Positions 25,348-33,712 of a stretch of 64,000 nucleotides of DNA are shown in pieces; the first letter of the stretch is position 1, and every line of letters starts with the position of its first letter. Made by a program: the position numbers and the translations under genes. Source of the DNA: Flavobacterium sp. ASV13 (GTDB taxonomy: Bacteria; Bacteroidota; Bacteroidia; Flavobacteriales; Flavobacteriaceae). Under the pieces are notes generated by a model. The model did not search any database. It had not been told where the DNA came from and saw only the letters and a program-made list of their open reading frames with translations. The DNA lies in contig NZ_JQJY01000003.1 of assembly GCF_000745775.1 (NCBI RefSeq), positions 682,001-746,000 on the forward strand. Reading direction: 5' to 3'.

Positions 25348-26799
25348 TTATCTCGCTAAACCTTTAATAACTACAATTTGACTTGCTTGTTGTTCATTCG
25401 GACGGTTAGTTCCGCCATCAACTCCTTTGTATTTTGCACCTGTCCAAGTATGTGGCTGAACGCTTAACATAAAAGTATCAGCAATACCAACTTGCTCCGA
25501 AACATCGATCAAAGCACCGTATTCCCAATCTCCAAATTTAGAAGTTCCACCAACATTATATTTTGCAGCATCTGTTGCAGTACGACGGTGATCTAATTCA
25601 ACTACAACTTTTAAATCTTTTGTAGCAATGTTGTATTGATAGATGTAAGCATCGTGAGTTTCGTCACCATATCCGTTTGCATCTTCCTGAACATAAACGT
25701 AATTTTTAGTTACACAGATATTATCTGGATTTTGGAATTTACCTGCAATTCCGCTTCTATTGTCTCCGTCAAGAATAACTTCCAAAGTTCCTTTTAATGG
25801 GTCAGCAGCATCAAGATTAAGTCTGTAAACTCTTCCGTATTTCGTTCTTGAACCATCAGCATTTGTTCCGGTTGTTGCTTGTCCGGTTACGTTAAAGTAC
25901 AATTCACGATCTGCACTGCTTCCACCTTTACGGTAATCCAAATCCTCAACTCGTCCAAATTTTATTCCTTTTAAAGTATTTACTGCAGCATTAATTTGTG
26001 CACCAGTAAGCGTTGTATGGTTATCGATTTTTACAAAAGAAACTGGATAGGTTTTGCTAACTTCCATGTCTTTCTCTCTTTGGTTATCATCATTTCTTTT
26101 AAGCATGTATAAAGAACCATTTGTTAAATCACCAACAGTATTTGATACATACATAAAAACCTGACCTCCATAAGTTCCAGAATCGTCATCGCCAATTACT
26201 ACAACTGTTTTACCGCTGTATGCGCTAGAACGCAATGGCAAAGCATTCTCAGCACTTAAACGTCCAAAACCTGATAATTCTTTAGATACAGATGCAGAAC
26301 CTACATCTCCATAAGGGTTTAATGCATGTGTACGAGATTCTTCACCAGATTCTCCACAAGTCAAATAAACCGGCCCAAAACCGTGTTCTGCCTGAGTTGC
26401 CATAGTTGCACCGCATAATCTCCAGGTTCCTCCGCTAGAATTCAACAAATATTCTCCTTTTGTAGGCTTGAATGTTTTATCAAGCGTAATTCTTGAAACG
26501 GCAAAGTTATCTTCGTTATTTACTAAAAAAGTAAAAGTTCCATCTGTATTTTTCAATAAACCAGAACCATCCGCAGAACCACCAAAAACAAAGTTTGGGC
26601 TATCTGGAAAAACATCATCTGAGCTAAAAAGAGAATAAATTTTTAAATTTTCAAATCCTGCCTGCGCTTTCAATAAACTTGGCGTTACAGACTGGTCTTT
26701 CAAGACAACACTTGTTGGTTCGGTTTCATCTTTAGAATCGTTATTACATGATGTAAGTACCGACCCTAAAATAATTAAAGGTAGAATGATTCGTTTCAT
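25348..26799 (-). CDS. PhoX-like (DUF839-type) lipoprotein, putative phosphatase
   Basis: 483 residues with lipobox VLTSC (Cys 18). The body reads as a beta-propeller with PhoX-type segments: GRVEDLDYRKG, RELYFNVTG, YGRVYRLNLD, FQNPDNICVTKNYVYVQED and FMLSVQPHT. PhoX enzymes are Ca/Fe-dependent phosphomonoesterases. The Glu in GRVEDLDY and the NPDN and QPHT segments are where metal ligands would be expected, but I cannot map them one by one. PPK2 upstream on the same strand suggests a phosphate link (inference). Confidence 0.7.
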   Translation of the reverse strand: MKRIILPLIILGSVLTSCNNDSKDETEPTSVVLKDQSVTPSLLKAQAGFENLKIYSLFSSDDVFPDSPNFVFGGSADGSGLLKNTDGTFTFLVNNEDNFAVSRITLDKTFKPTKGEYLLNSSGGTWRLCGATMATQAEHGFGPVYLTCGESGEESRTHALNPYGDVGSASVSKELSGFGRLSAENALPLRSSAYSGKTVVVIGDDDSGTYGGQVFMYVSNTVGDLTNGSLYMLKRNDDNQREKDMEVSKTYPVSFVKIDNHTTLTGAQINAAVNTLKGIKFGRVEDLDYRKGGSSADRELYFNVTGQATTGTNADGSRTKYGRVYRLNLDAADPLKGTLEVILDGDNRSGIAGKFQNPDNICVTKNYVYVQEDANGYGDETHDAYIYQYNIATKDLKVVVELDHRRTATDAAKYNVGGTSKFGDWEYGALIDVSEQVGIADTFMLSVQPHTWTGAKYKGVDGGTNRPNEQQASQIVVIKGLAR

Positions 26800-26973
26800 A
26801 AGCTAAAATTGGTTTTTTATTTTTTTACAAAGTAAATCCTAGCATTTTAACTAAAAATGACTTCTATATTATCAAAAAAACAAGACTTTTAGCACAAAAC
26901 ACATTTGTTGCTAAAAAATTTAACAATAAATTAGTAATACAAAATTCTCATAAACTTTCAGTAACATTTAAAC

Positions 26974-27003
26974 AAAAAAAGAGCCTTACTTTAAGACTCT
27001 TTT
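26974..27003 (-). terminator. Terminator of ppk2 overlapping its stop codon
   Basis: On the minus strand AGAG/CTCT and CTTA/TAAG stem segments with one mismatch and a 3-nt loop are followed by a T run (plus-strand A run 26974-26980). The ppk2 stop (26991-26993) lies inside the hairpin. Confidence 0.7.
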
Positions 27004-27872
27004 TTTAACTGTGCTTTATAAGCCTCAAAATTGGCTTTTATTTTTTCATCCAGTTCTGGTTCTTTAATATCAGTATGTTTTTGCATTTCTTCCCAAATAA
27101 TTTTGGCTACAATATATCGCGCCATTTCTTTATCATCAGCGGGAACAATATACCAAGGAGCATAATCTGTTGATGTTTTATTAATTGCCTCTTCGTAATA
27201 CTTTTGGTATTCATCCCAATGTTCGCGTTCCTTTAAATCGCCTGGCGAAAATTTCCAATGGTGTTTTTCTTCCTCCAAGCGGCGCAACAAACGTTCTCTT
27301 TGCTCCTCTTTGCTCAAATGCATGTAAAACTTCATTACAATAGTTCCGTTTTGCGAAATATGCTTTTCAAAATTATTGATCTGTTCAATTCTGTTTTCCC
27401 AAAAAGCGGGCGTAATATCTTCAACCGAATTAATTCCCGGCAAATTCTCACCCAAAATATATTCTGGATGCACACGCGTTACTAACACATTTTCATAATG
27501 CGTTCTGTTAAAAATCGCAAACTTTCCTTTTTCCGGCAAGGCAACATAATGACGCCATAAATAATCGTGTTCCAATTCGGTTGAATTTGGTGTTTTAAAA
27601 CTATGCACCACAACTCCTCGCGGATTAAATTCTTTAAAAACTTCCCTGATCAAACTATCTTTTCCCGAAGTATCCATTCCCTGCAAACAAATTAAAACTC
27701 CGTATTTATTATGCGCATACATTACATCTTGCAAATTGCTCAACTTTGCCTGAACCTTATCCAGTTTTTCTTCTTTTTCATCATCATCGGCATCAATATT
27801 TAATAAAGTCGGAATCTTGCTTAGTTTTATTTTATCTGTAACTTTAAAATCTTTCGGATCTATTGATTTCAT
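26991..27872 (-). CDS. ppk2: Polyphosphate kinase 2 family protein
   Basis: 293 residues, single-domain PPK2. Walker A GMDTSGKD (65-72), an FNRTHYENVLV segment corresponding to the usual Walker B region (normally FDRSHYE), the lid arginines in EEQRERLLRRLEEEKHHWKFSPGD, and YAPWYIVPADDK. The pattern fits class III PPK2, which phosphorylates AMP and ADP from polyphosphate. It is a separate unit with its own terminator, upstream of the phoX-like gene. The hairpin terminator covers its last codons. Confidence 0.92.
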   Translation of the reverse strand: MKSIDPKDFKVTDKIKLSKIPTLLNIDADDDEKEEKLDKVQAKLSNLQDVMYAHNKYGVLICLQGMDTSGKDSLIREVFKEFNPRGVVVHSFKTPNSTELEHDYLWRHYVALPEKGKFAIFNRTHYENVLVTRVHPEYILGENLPGINSVEDITPAFWENRIEQINNFEKHISQNGTIVMKFYMHLSKEEQRERLLRRLEEEKHHWKFSPGDLKEREHWDEYQKYYEEAINKTSTDYAPWYIVPADDKEMARYIVAKIIWEEMQKHTDIKEPELDEKIKANFEAYKAQLKKES

Positions 27873-27916
27873 ATATTTTGATTTTTTTATATCATAAATA
27901 TACTATTTTTACGTAG

Positions 27917-28060
27917 CACATTCCTGCTATACATTGCAATACTTTTCAATAAATTGCTTTTTTCCAAAGCCATAACAAGAGCTTCCGTTGGTCGCTTTGT
28001 TCTGTCAGGAAAAAATGCAATTTCTTTTCAAAGTATTTCCATTGCTATCAGGGCTAGGCA
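27917..28060 (+). ncRNA. Flavo-1-like structured element, copy 2 (long loop)
   Basis: Begins GCACATTCCTGCTATACATT and ends ATTGCTATCAGGGCTAGG. Internal pairs: AATACTTT/AAAGTATT, AAATTGC/GCAATTT, TTTTTTCC/GGAAAAAA and AAAGC/GCTTT, giving a long folded arm. Its two ends match the copies at 11898-11984 and 61101-61177. A 46-residue reading frame crosses it into the next gene but codes no recognisable protein. Confidence 0.5.
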
Positions 28061-28088
28061 TTGGTTTTCAAAACAACATTTTAATTTC

Positions 28089-28925
28089 ATGGAAAAATTC
28101 ACATTAGAAATATTATTTCAAATCATCGGAATCGGTTCAGCATCAGGATTATTTTATAACAATGATGCACTTTATATTATTGGCGACAACAGCGGATTTC
28201 TTTACGAATACAATATGCAGAATCAGCAATTAAACCAACATCCTTTAATTGACAATCCGACGCAAAATATTCCGAAAAACTTAAAACCAGATTTCGAATC
28301 CTTAACAAATCATAACGATACGCTTTATGTTTTTGGTTCCGGCTCCACCGAAAACCGAAACAAAATGATTGAGTTTGACCTTAAAAACAAAAAGGTTTTA
28401 CAGAAGAATAATTTAGTCGATATATACGGTTTAATGCAAAGTTTTGGCGAAATAAAACCAGAAGATTTCAATTTGGAAGGCGCAATTTTCGATGGCGAAA
28501 ACTGGTATTTATTCAACCGAGGCAACGGAATTTCAAACAAAAACACGATTTTTACGATTCATGCAAAAAAACTGGATCAAGAATTTGCTTTGATTTCTGT
28601 CAATTATAAACTTCCAAAAATAAAAGGTGTTCGTTCCAGTTTTACCGATGCGATTTTAGTCGAAGACAAAATCTATTTTCTTTCAACTGCTGAAGACACA
28701 AAATCAACTTACGACGACGGCGAAATTCTGGGAAGTTTCATCGGAAGAATCGATGTCAAAACCATGAAAATTGATTTCACTCAAAAAATAACTTCAATCA
28801 ATAAGTTTGAAGGTTTGACTTTCTATAAAAAAGAAAATAACAAAATTGAGTTTTTGCTTTGTGAAGATAATGATACGGATGTTTTAGAAACTAAGATTTT
28901 TAAATTGACTTTGCCGGTTAAGTAA
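28089..28925 (+). CDS. DUF6929-like propeller-type protein, function unknown
   Basis: 278 residues from ATG 28089 (MEKFTLEILFQIIGIGSAS). The frame is open back to 27954, but that part is the structured repeat and is not taken as coding. The protein has repeated beta segments with turn motifs (YIIGDNSGFLYEYN, LYVFGSGSTENRN, NWYLFNRGNG, KIYFLSTAEDTKSTYDDG, INKFEGLTFY, EFLLCEDNDTD). There is no signal peptide. I believe it belongs to an uncharacterised Bacteroidota family (DUF6929); a phytase/esterase-like propeller is possible. Confidence 0.65.
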   Translation: MEKFTLEILFQIIGIGSASGLFYNNDALYIIGDNSGFLYEYNMQNQQLNQHPLIDNPTQNIPKNLKPDFESLTNHNDTLYVFGSGSTENRNKMIEFDLKNKKVLQKNNLVDIYGLMQSFGEIKPEDFNLEGAIFDGENWYLFNRGNGISNKNTIFTIHAKKLDQEFALISVNYKLPKIKGVRSSFTDAILVEDKIYFLSTAEDTKSTYDDGEILGSFIGRIDVKTMKIDFTQKITSINKFEGLTFYKKENNKIEFLLCEDNDTDVLETKIFKLTLPVK

Positions 28926-28945
28926 TTTTTTTTAATCTCATTTTA

Positions 28946-29045
28946 TGTCATTTCGACGAAGGAGAAATCACACTAGAAATTCCATAATCAAAATCACCAA
29001 TCTATGACGATTAACTAGTGTGATTTCTCCTTCGTCGAAATGACA
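28946..29045. repeat. Perfect 31-bp inverted repeat
   Basis: Arms 28946-28976 and 29015-29045 are exact reverse complements over 31 nt (core TTTCGACGAAGGAGAAATCA), with a 38-nt spacer. It lies between two same-strand genes. The core word TTCGACGAAGGAG is a member of a wider intergenic repeat, with degenerate copies near 17.5 and 18.8 kb. Confidence 0.85.
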
Positions 29046-29107
29046 AGATTGTGAAAAGTTGAAATCCAAGCTAAAAACTAAATCCCCAAAACCTACAACC
29101 AAAATAA

Positions 29108-29785
29108 ATGCTAAACATTTCAAATTCTTCCAAGAAACCAACTCTAATTATCAGCATTATACTTTCTGTACTTCTTCCGGTTATGGCTATTTATTTTTCC
29201 TTGTTATTCAAAAATATAGGAATCAGTCATGAAGTTCAATTTTACATCTCGAGATTTGCAATTTGGATTTCATTATTGTTGCTCTTCTTATATTCTTTAA
29301 AAATAGAAAAACAACCTTTTTTGCTTTGGCCGGAAATCGAATATTCTTTTCCTGATTTCGCAATGGCATTATTCAAAACCTTTGTAAAATTATTCATTGC
29401 GGTATATTTTACTGGACTTTTAATAATGTTATTTAAAATTACAGGCGAAAGTGCGGTATTACAAAAAGCTTTGGCACTTTTTAAAAAGAGTTACATTTTA
29501 CTTTTTTTTACTTGCGTCACTGCCGGAATTACCGAGGAATTAATTTTCAGAGGTTATTTAATGCCAAGGCTAGAACTGCTTTTTAAAAACAAAATTCTGG
29601 CTATTATTATTTCCAGTGTTCTGTTTGGATTGCTGCATATTGGTTATGGAACATTGCTGAATGTAATTGGTCCAATTGTTATCGGACTCGTATTTGCGAT
29701 TCAGTATGAAAAATACAGAAACATTAAAATTCTGATAATCTGTCATTTTTTATGGGATCTTTTTCTTTTGATGGCAAAAACATAA
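29108..29785 (+). CDS. CPBP-family intramembrane metalloprotease
   Basis: 225 residues with six to seven helices. The CPBP/Abi motifs are complete: EELIFRGYLMPRLE (Glu143, Glu144, Arg148), FGLLHIGYG (His177) and CHFLWDL (His213). These residues build the glutamate/histidine catalytic centre of the Rce1-like family. It sits 131 bp upstream of the ECF sigma factor and its membrane partner, so cleavage of a membrane anti-sigma protein is a possible job (inference from position only). Confidence 0.87.
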   Translation: MLNISNSSKKPTLIISIILSVLLPVMAIYFSLLFKNIGISHEVQFYISRFAIWISLLLLFLYSLKIEKQPFLLWPEIEYSFPDFAMALFKTFVKLFIAVYFTGLLIMLFKITGESAVLQKALALFKKSYILLFFTCVTAGITEELIFRGYLMPRLELLFKNKILAIIISSVLFGLLHIGYGTLLNVIGPIVIGLVFAIQYEKYRNIKILIICHFLWDLFLLMAKT

Positions 29786-29916
29786 AAAAACCAACTAAAA
29801 ATAAAACCCACAAAAACAGCCGTTTACAACACAATTTAAATTATTTTTATATTTATTTCATCTTCGTCCCAACCTTTTTATCTATTTCGCTCTCTTTATA
29901 AATAAAGACCAACATT

Positions 29917-30453
29917 GTGATAAACGAAACGCTAATTTCTAACTGCAAAAAAATGAACCGCGATGCCCAGCGTCAGGTTTATGAGCATATGGCTCCAAAA
30001 TTGTATCGCGTTTGCAAACGATACCTCAAGAAAGAAGAAGAAATTGAAGAAGCTCTGGCCGACGCTTTCTATACCGTATTTACCAAATTAGACCAGCTCA
30101 AAGAAGACAAAGCTTTTGAAGCCTGGGCCAGAAAAATTACCGTTAATCACTGTTTGGCAACCATCAGGAAGAACACTAATTTCAATATGTATCTTGATGA
30201 TGTAAAAGTGCTTTCGCAACCTTTTACAGAAGAAATGAGCGAGTTAGAAGAGGAAGATTTACTCAATTTATTAAACCATATTCCGGATGGATGCAAAACG
30301 GTTTTCAACCTTTTCGTTATTGAAGGTTTCGGTCACAAAGAAATAGCAGCAATGCTAAATATTTCTGAAGGCACCTCAAAATCACAATTGAATGCGGCCA
30401 AAACCAAATTAAAAGATCTGGTTAATAAATTGTATTATCAAAAAGCAAAATAG
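29917..30453 (+). CDS. ECF-type RNA polymerase sigma factor
   Basis: 178 residues from GTG 29917; the first ATG (29953) would cut region 2. Region 2: DAQRQVYEHMAPKLYRVCKRYL and EEALADAFYTVFTKL. Region 4: IPDGCKTVFNLFVIEGFGHKEIAAMLNISEGTSKSQLNAAKTKL, the -35 binding HTH. The next gene starts 2 bp after the stop and codes for a membrane protein in the anti-sigma position. Target promoters are unknown; autoregulation is usual for such factors. Confidence 0.93.
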   Translation: MINETLISNCKKMNRDAQRQVYEHMAPKLYRVCKRYLKKEEEIEEALADAFYTVFTKLDQLKEDKAFEAWARKITVNHCLATIRKNTNFNMYLDDVKVLSQPFTEEMSELEEEDLLNLLNHIPDGCKTVFNLFVIEGFGHKEIAAMLNISEGTSKSQLNAAKTKLKDLVNKLYYQKAK

Positions 30454-30455
30454 TC

Positions 30456-31418
30456 ATGGACAATCAAGATAAAATATTCGATAGATTTAAAGAAGCGGCA
30501 GAAAATGCTCCCGCAAAAGATTTTCCGGGAATGGAAAAAGTCTGGTCGCGCGTTGAACAAAAACTCGACAAAAAAGAAGATAAAAAAACAATTTCTCTTT
30601 GGAAAAAAATTGCAGTTGCAGCTTCACTTTTGTTAGTAATCTCATTAGGTTATCAATTTCTGAAAACAGATAAAAAAGCAACTTTAGAAAGTACAGATCA
30701 AGTTGTAACCAATGATACACAAAATCAAACAACTAAAAACAATTCGGCAGAAAAAAGTAGTGCGCCAGTTTCATCAGATTCACAATTAGTTCCAAAAGAA
30801 GAAGGTGCGGCAATTTTACAAAATCAGATAAAACATAAACAAAGCGTTGCAATTCAGGAAACAACGGGTTCTGGCACTACAGAAGAATTAGCATTGCCAA
30901 TAAGTCCTGGAACCCAAGAAGTAATTGTAGCAGCAAATGAAGAAAGCGCTGACGAAGAAAGTGACAACATCGTTTCTAAAAAAGAAGTGACGCCACAAAT
31001 GGGTTATTCAAGTTATCCTGAAAGAGAATCTGCAAAAGTTGCTTTTGCTGACAAACAAGCGTCAAAAGCTAAAAAAAGTGCTCCTTTAATTATTATGAAC
31101 GGAAACGCAATGGCGCACAGCGATGATGCAAAAAGAGATAAAATGATGCAGGCAGAACTTCCTAATGTACAACCTGAAAATGTCGAATCACTAGTAATTC
31201 TGGACGAACCACTTTACATTATTGACGGGATATATTATTCGGAAAATGATTTATTCGGAAAAAATCCAACAAGTCCATATGCGCCGTTAAATCAGCAGGA
31301 CATCAAAACAATAACCATTTTACAAGACCTTGAAGCTACTGAAAAATATGGCGAAAAAGGGAAAAAAGGAGTTGTAATAATTACCACAAAAACAGGAAAA
31401 CCAACTCTGAAAAAATAA
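30456..31418 (+). CDS. Putative membrane anti-sigma factor with TonB-plug-like C-terminus
   Basis: 320 residues. Cytoplasmic helical part 1-48 (sigma-binding position), one membrane helix ~51-66 (KIAVAASLLLVISLGYQFL), a Ser/Thr/Gln-rich periplasmic linker (~70-240), and a C-terminal module 244-320. The module contains YIIDGIYY, DIKTITILQDLEATEKYG and KGVVIITTK, the same pattern that marks the plug of SusC/TonB receptors. Gene order and size say anti-sigma; the plug-like tail could let it contact a partner at the outer membrane. Start 2 bp after the sigma stop. Confidence 0.75.
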   Translation: MDNQDKIFDRFKEAAENAPAKDFPGMEKVWSRVEQKLDKKEDKKTISLWKKIAVAASLLLVISLGYQFLKTDKKATLESTDQVVTNDTQNQTTKNNSAEKSSAPVSSDSQLVPKEEGAAILQNQIKHKQSVAIQETTGSGTTEELALPISPGTQEVIVAANEESADEESDNIVSKKEVTPQMGYSSYPERESAKVAFADKQASKAKKSAPLIIMNGNAMAHSDDAKRDKMMQAELPNVQPENVESLVILDEPLYIIDGIYYSENDLFGKNPTSPYAPLNQQDIKTITILQDLEATEKYGEKGKKGVVIITTKTGKPTLKK

Positions 31419-31424
31419 TCTTAA

Positions 31425-31455
31425 GCTTTGTCAAAGTCTGCAGCTTTGACAAAGC
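31425..31455. repeat. Perfect 12-bp hairpin inside the sigma operon
   Basis: GCTTTGTCAAAG / CTTTGACAAAGC with a 7-nt loop (TCTGCAG), 7 bp after the anti-sigma stop and 35 bp before the vWA gene. No T run follows, so it is not a standard terminator. It may protect or process the mRNA or be a small repeat. Confidence 0.7.
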
Positions 31456-31489
31456 AAAATCAAAACATTAATTCTTAAAACTTATTATT

Positions 31490-33661
31490 ATGAAAAGTCT
31501 AAAACTTATTTCATCAGCCATTGCTATGCTTATATGTTTCGTAAGCATGGCGCAAGAAAGAACTATTACTGGAATCATTACAGATGAAACCAAACTGGCT
31601 CTTCCAGGAGTAAACATTTTTAATCAGGCTTCTAAAGCAATTGCCACAACTGATTTCGATGGAAAATATAGCATTCAAGCTAAAACAGGAGACATGCTGG
31701 TTTTTACCTTCATTGGATACAAAAAACAAAGTCAAAAAGTTCAAAATTCAAATATCATCAACATAAAACTTTTTCCAGAATCTTCAAGTCTTCAAGAAGT
31801 TGTAGTTGTTGGCTACGGCACAAGTGAGAGCACTTCAGATTACAGTGCAAGAAGCTATGAGAGAGCGGAAAGAAGAAAAGAAAAAAGAGAAGCTTCAAAG
31901 GCACTTAAAGGAAAAGTTGCTGGAGTTCAGATTCAAAACAGTGTTGGATATGTTGCAAGCCCAAGTTCAACAACTGTGATTCGTGGAAATGCAACTATTT
32001 CTCCAAAAAATGAACCAATGTATATTATCGACGGAGTTCCTGCAAAAGCCAATCAAATGGCAAAAATCAATCCGAACGATATTAAAGATTTAAAAGTGCT
32101 GAAAGACGAAGCAGCAACTTCTATTTACGGAAGCAAGGCTTCAAATGGCGTTGTCGTGATTTCGACAAAAAATGAAATGTATAAAAACCTTTCAGAAAAA
32201 GAATTGGATAAAAAATTAAATATTATCCCAATTCCAACTGAACCAACTCAGGAAGATTATGATTCTTTTGTAGAAAATTCTTTTGAAAGTCCAAAAACTG
32301 CTCCGCTTTCTACTTTTTCAATAGATGTTGATAATGCTTCTTATACTAATATCAGACGCTTTTTAAACAACGGACAACAAGTTCCGAAAGATGCTGTTCG
32401 TGTAGAAGAAATGGTTAATTTCTTTAAATATACTTATCCACAGCCAAAAAATGAACATCCGTTTTCTATCAATACAGAAGTAAGCGATTCGCCTTGGAAT
32501 TCAAATAATAAAATCTTGAAAATTGGTTTACAAGGAAAAAATATTCCAACCAATGATTTACCAGCTTCAAATCTTGTTTTCCTGATTGATGTTTCAGGTT
32601 CAATGGGCGATATGAACAAATTGCCTTTATTAAAACAATCGATGAAAATTTTGGTAAACGAATTGCGAGCAAAAGACAAAGTATCTATTGTAGTTTATGC
32701 AGGAGCCGCAGGAATGGTTTTACCTCCAACTTCTGGAGACGAGAAAACAACAATTATCAATGCATTAGATAACTTACAATCTGGCGGAAGTACTGCTGGT
32801 GGCGCAGGAATCGAATTGGCTTATAAAACAGCAACAGAAAATTTCATTAAAGGTGGAAATAATCGTGTGATTTTGGCAACAGATGGTGATTTTAATGTTG
32901 GAAGTGCTTCTAATTCGGATATGGAAAAATTAATCGAAGACAAAAGAAAAACAGGCGTTTTCCTAACTTGTTTAGGCTACGGAATGGGAAATTACAAAGA
33001 CAGTAAAATGGAAATTTTAGCGGATAAAGGAAACGGAAATTATGCCTATATCGATAACATTCAGGAAGCAAATCGCTTTTTAGGGAAAGAATTTAAAGGT
33101 TCGATGTTTGCTATCGCGAAAGATGTAAAAATCCAGATTGAATTCAACCCAAAACAAGTTCAGGCGTATCGTTTGATTGGTTATGAAAACAGAAAACTTC
33201 GCCCGGAAGATTTTAAAAATGATGCTATTGATGCGGGCGAATTAGGAAGCAATCATACTGTTACCGCTTTATATGAAATTATTCCGGCAGGTGTAAAAAG
33301 TGATTATTTAGCTGAACAGCCAGATGATTTGAAATACACAAAAACAGAACCAAGTTCAAACAATTACAGCAATGAATTGGCAACTATAAAATTCCGTTAC
33401 AAAAAACCTGACGGCGATAAAAGTATTGAAATGGTTCAGATAATTGAGAATAAATCGGTTGTTTTGGAGAAAGCGAGTGACGATATGAAATTTAGTTCTG
33501 CCGTAGCGTGGTTCGGATTGAAATTGAGAGATTCAAAATTAATTACCAACAAATCTTCTGAAGAAATTGTGAAATTGGCAAAACAAGGAAATTCAAATGA
33601 TGGCGAAGGTTATAAAGCTGAATTTATTCGTCTTGTCGAAGGTGCCAAACAATTTAATTAA
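31490..33661 (+). CDS. Carboxypeptidase-like/TonB-plug/vWA hybrid protein
   Basis: 723 residues. Signal peptide 1-21; CarboxypepD_reg-like domain ~24-98 (GIITDETKLALPGVNI...DFDGKYSI); plug-like region ~100-230 (VVVVGYG, YIIDGVPAK, DLKVLKDEAATSIYGSKASNG); then a YfbK-type von Willebrand part: TFSIDVDNASYTNIRRFL (~275), the MIDAS motif DVSGS (367-371) with later Thr/Asp sites (ATDGDF), and a C-terminal DUF3520-like region. There is no beta-barrel. It is likely an exported metal-dependent adhesion or signalling protein, in an operon with the sigma/anti-sigma pair. Confidence 0.88.
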   Translation: MKSLKLISSAIAMLICFVSMAQERTITGIITDETKLALPGVNIFNQASKAIATTDFDGKYSIQAKTGDMLVFTFIGYKKQSQKVQNSNIINIKLFPESSSLQEVVVVGYGTSESTSDYSARSYERAERRKEKREASKALKGKVAGVQIQNSVGYVASPSSTTVIRGNATISPKNEPMYIIDGVPAKANQMAKINPNDIKDLKVLKDEAATSIYGSKASNGVVVISTKNEMYKNLSEKELDKKLNIIPIPTEPTQEDYDSFVENSFESPKTAPLSTFSIDVDNASYTNIRRFLNNGQQVPKDAVRVEEMVNFFKYTYPQPKNEHPFSINTEVSDSPWNSNNKILKIGLQGKNIPTNDLPASNLVFLIDVSGSMGDMNKLPLLKQSMKILVNELRAKDKVSIVVYAGAAGMVLPPTSGDEKTTIINALDNLQSGGSTAGGAGIELAYKTATENFIKGGNNRVILATDGDFNVGSASNSDMEKLIEDKRKTGVFLTCLGYGMGNYKDSKMEILADKGNGNYAYIDNIQEANRFLGKEFKGSMFAIAKDVKIQIEFNPKQVQAYRLIGYENRKLRPEDFKNDAIDAGELGSNHTVTALYEIIPAGVKSDYLAEQPDDLKYTKTEPSSNNYSNELATIKFRYKKPDGDKSIEMVQIIENKSVVLEKASDDMKFSSAVAWFGLKLRDSKLITNKSSEEIVKLAKQGNSNDGEGYKAEFIRLVEGAKQFN

Positions 33662-33673
33662 TAAAAATTATAT

Positions 33674-33681
33674 TACATTTG
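33674..33681 (+). promoter_or_regulatory. -7 promoter box TACATTTG
   Basis: Exact TAnnTTTG match 31 nt before the scramblase-like gene, giving it its own start separate from the vWA operon. Confidence 0.5.
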
Positions 33682-33712
33682 GGCTTCATTTTAAAATCAA
33701 TTTTACACGCAT

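Noticed and set aside
28946..29045. Insertion-sequence ends
   Set aside because: Only 38 bp between the arms; no transposase and no target duplication.
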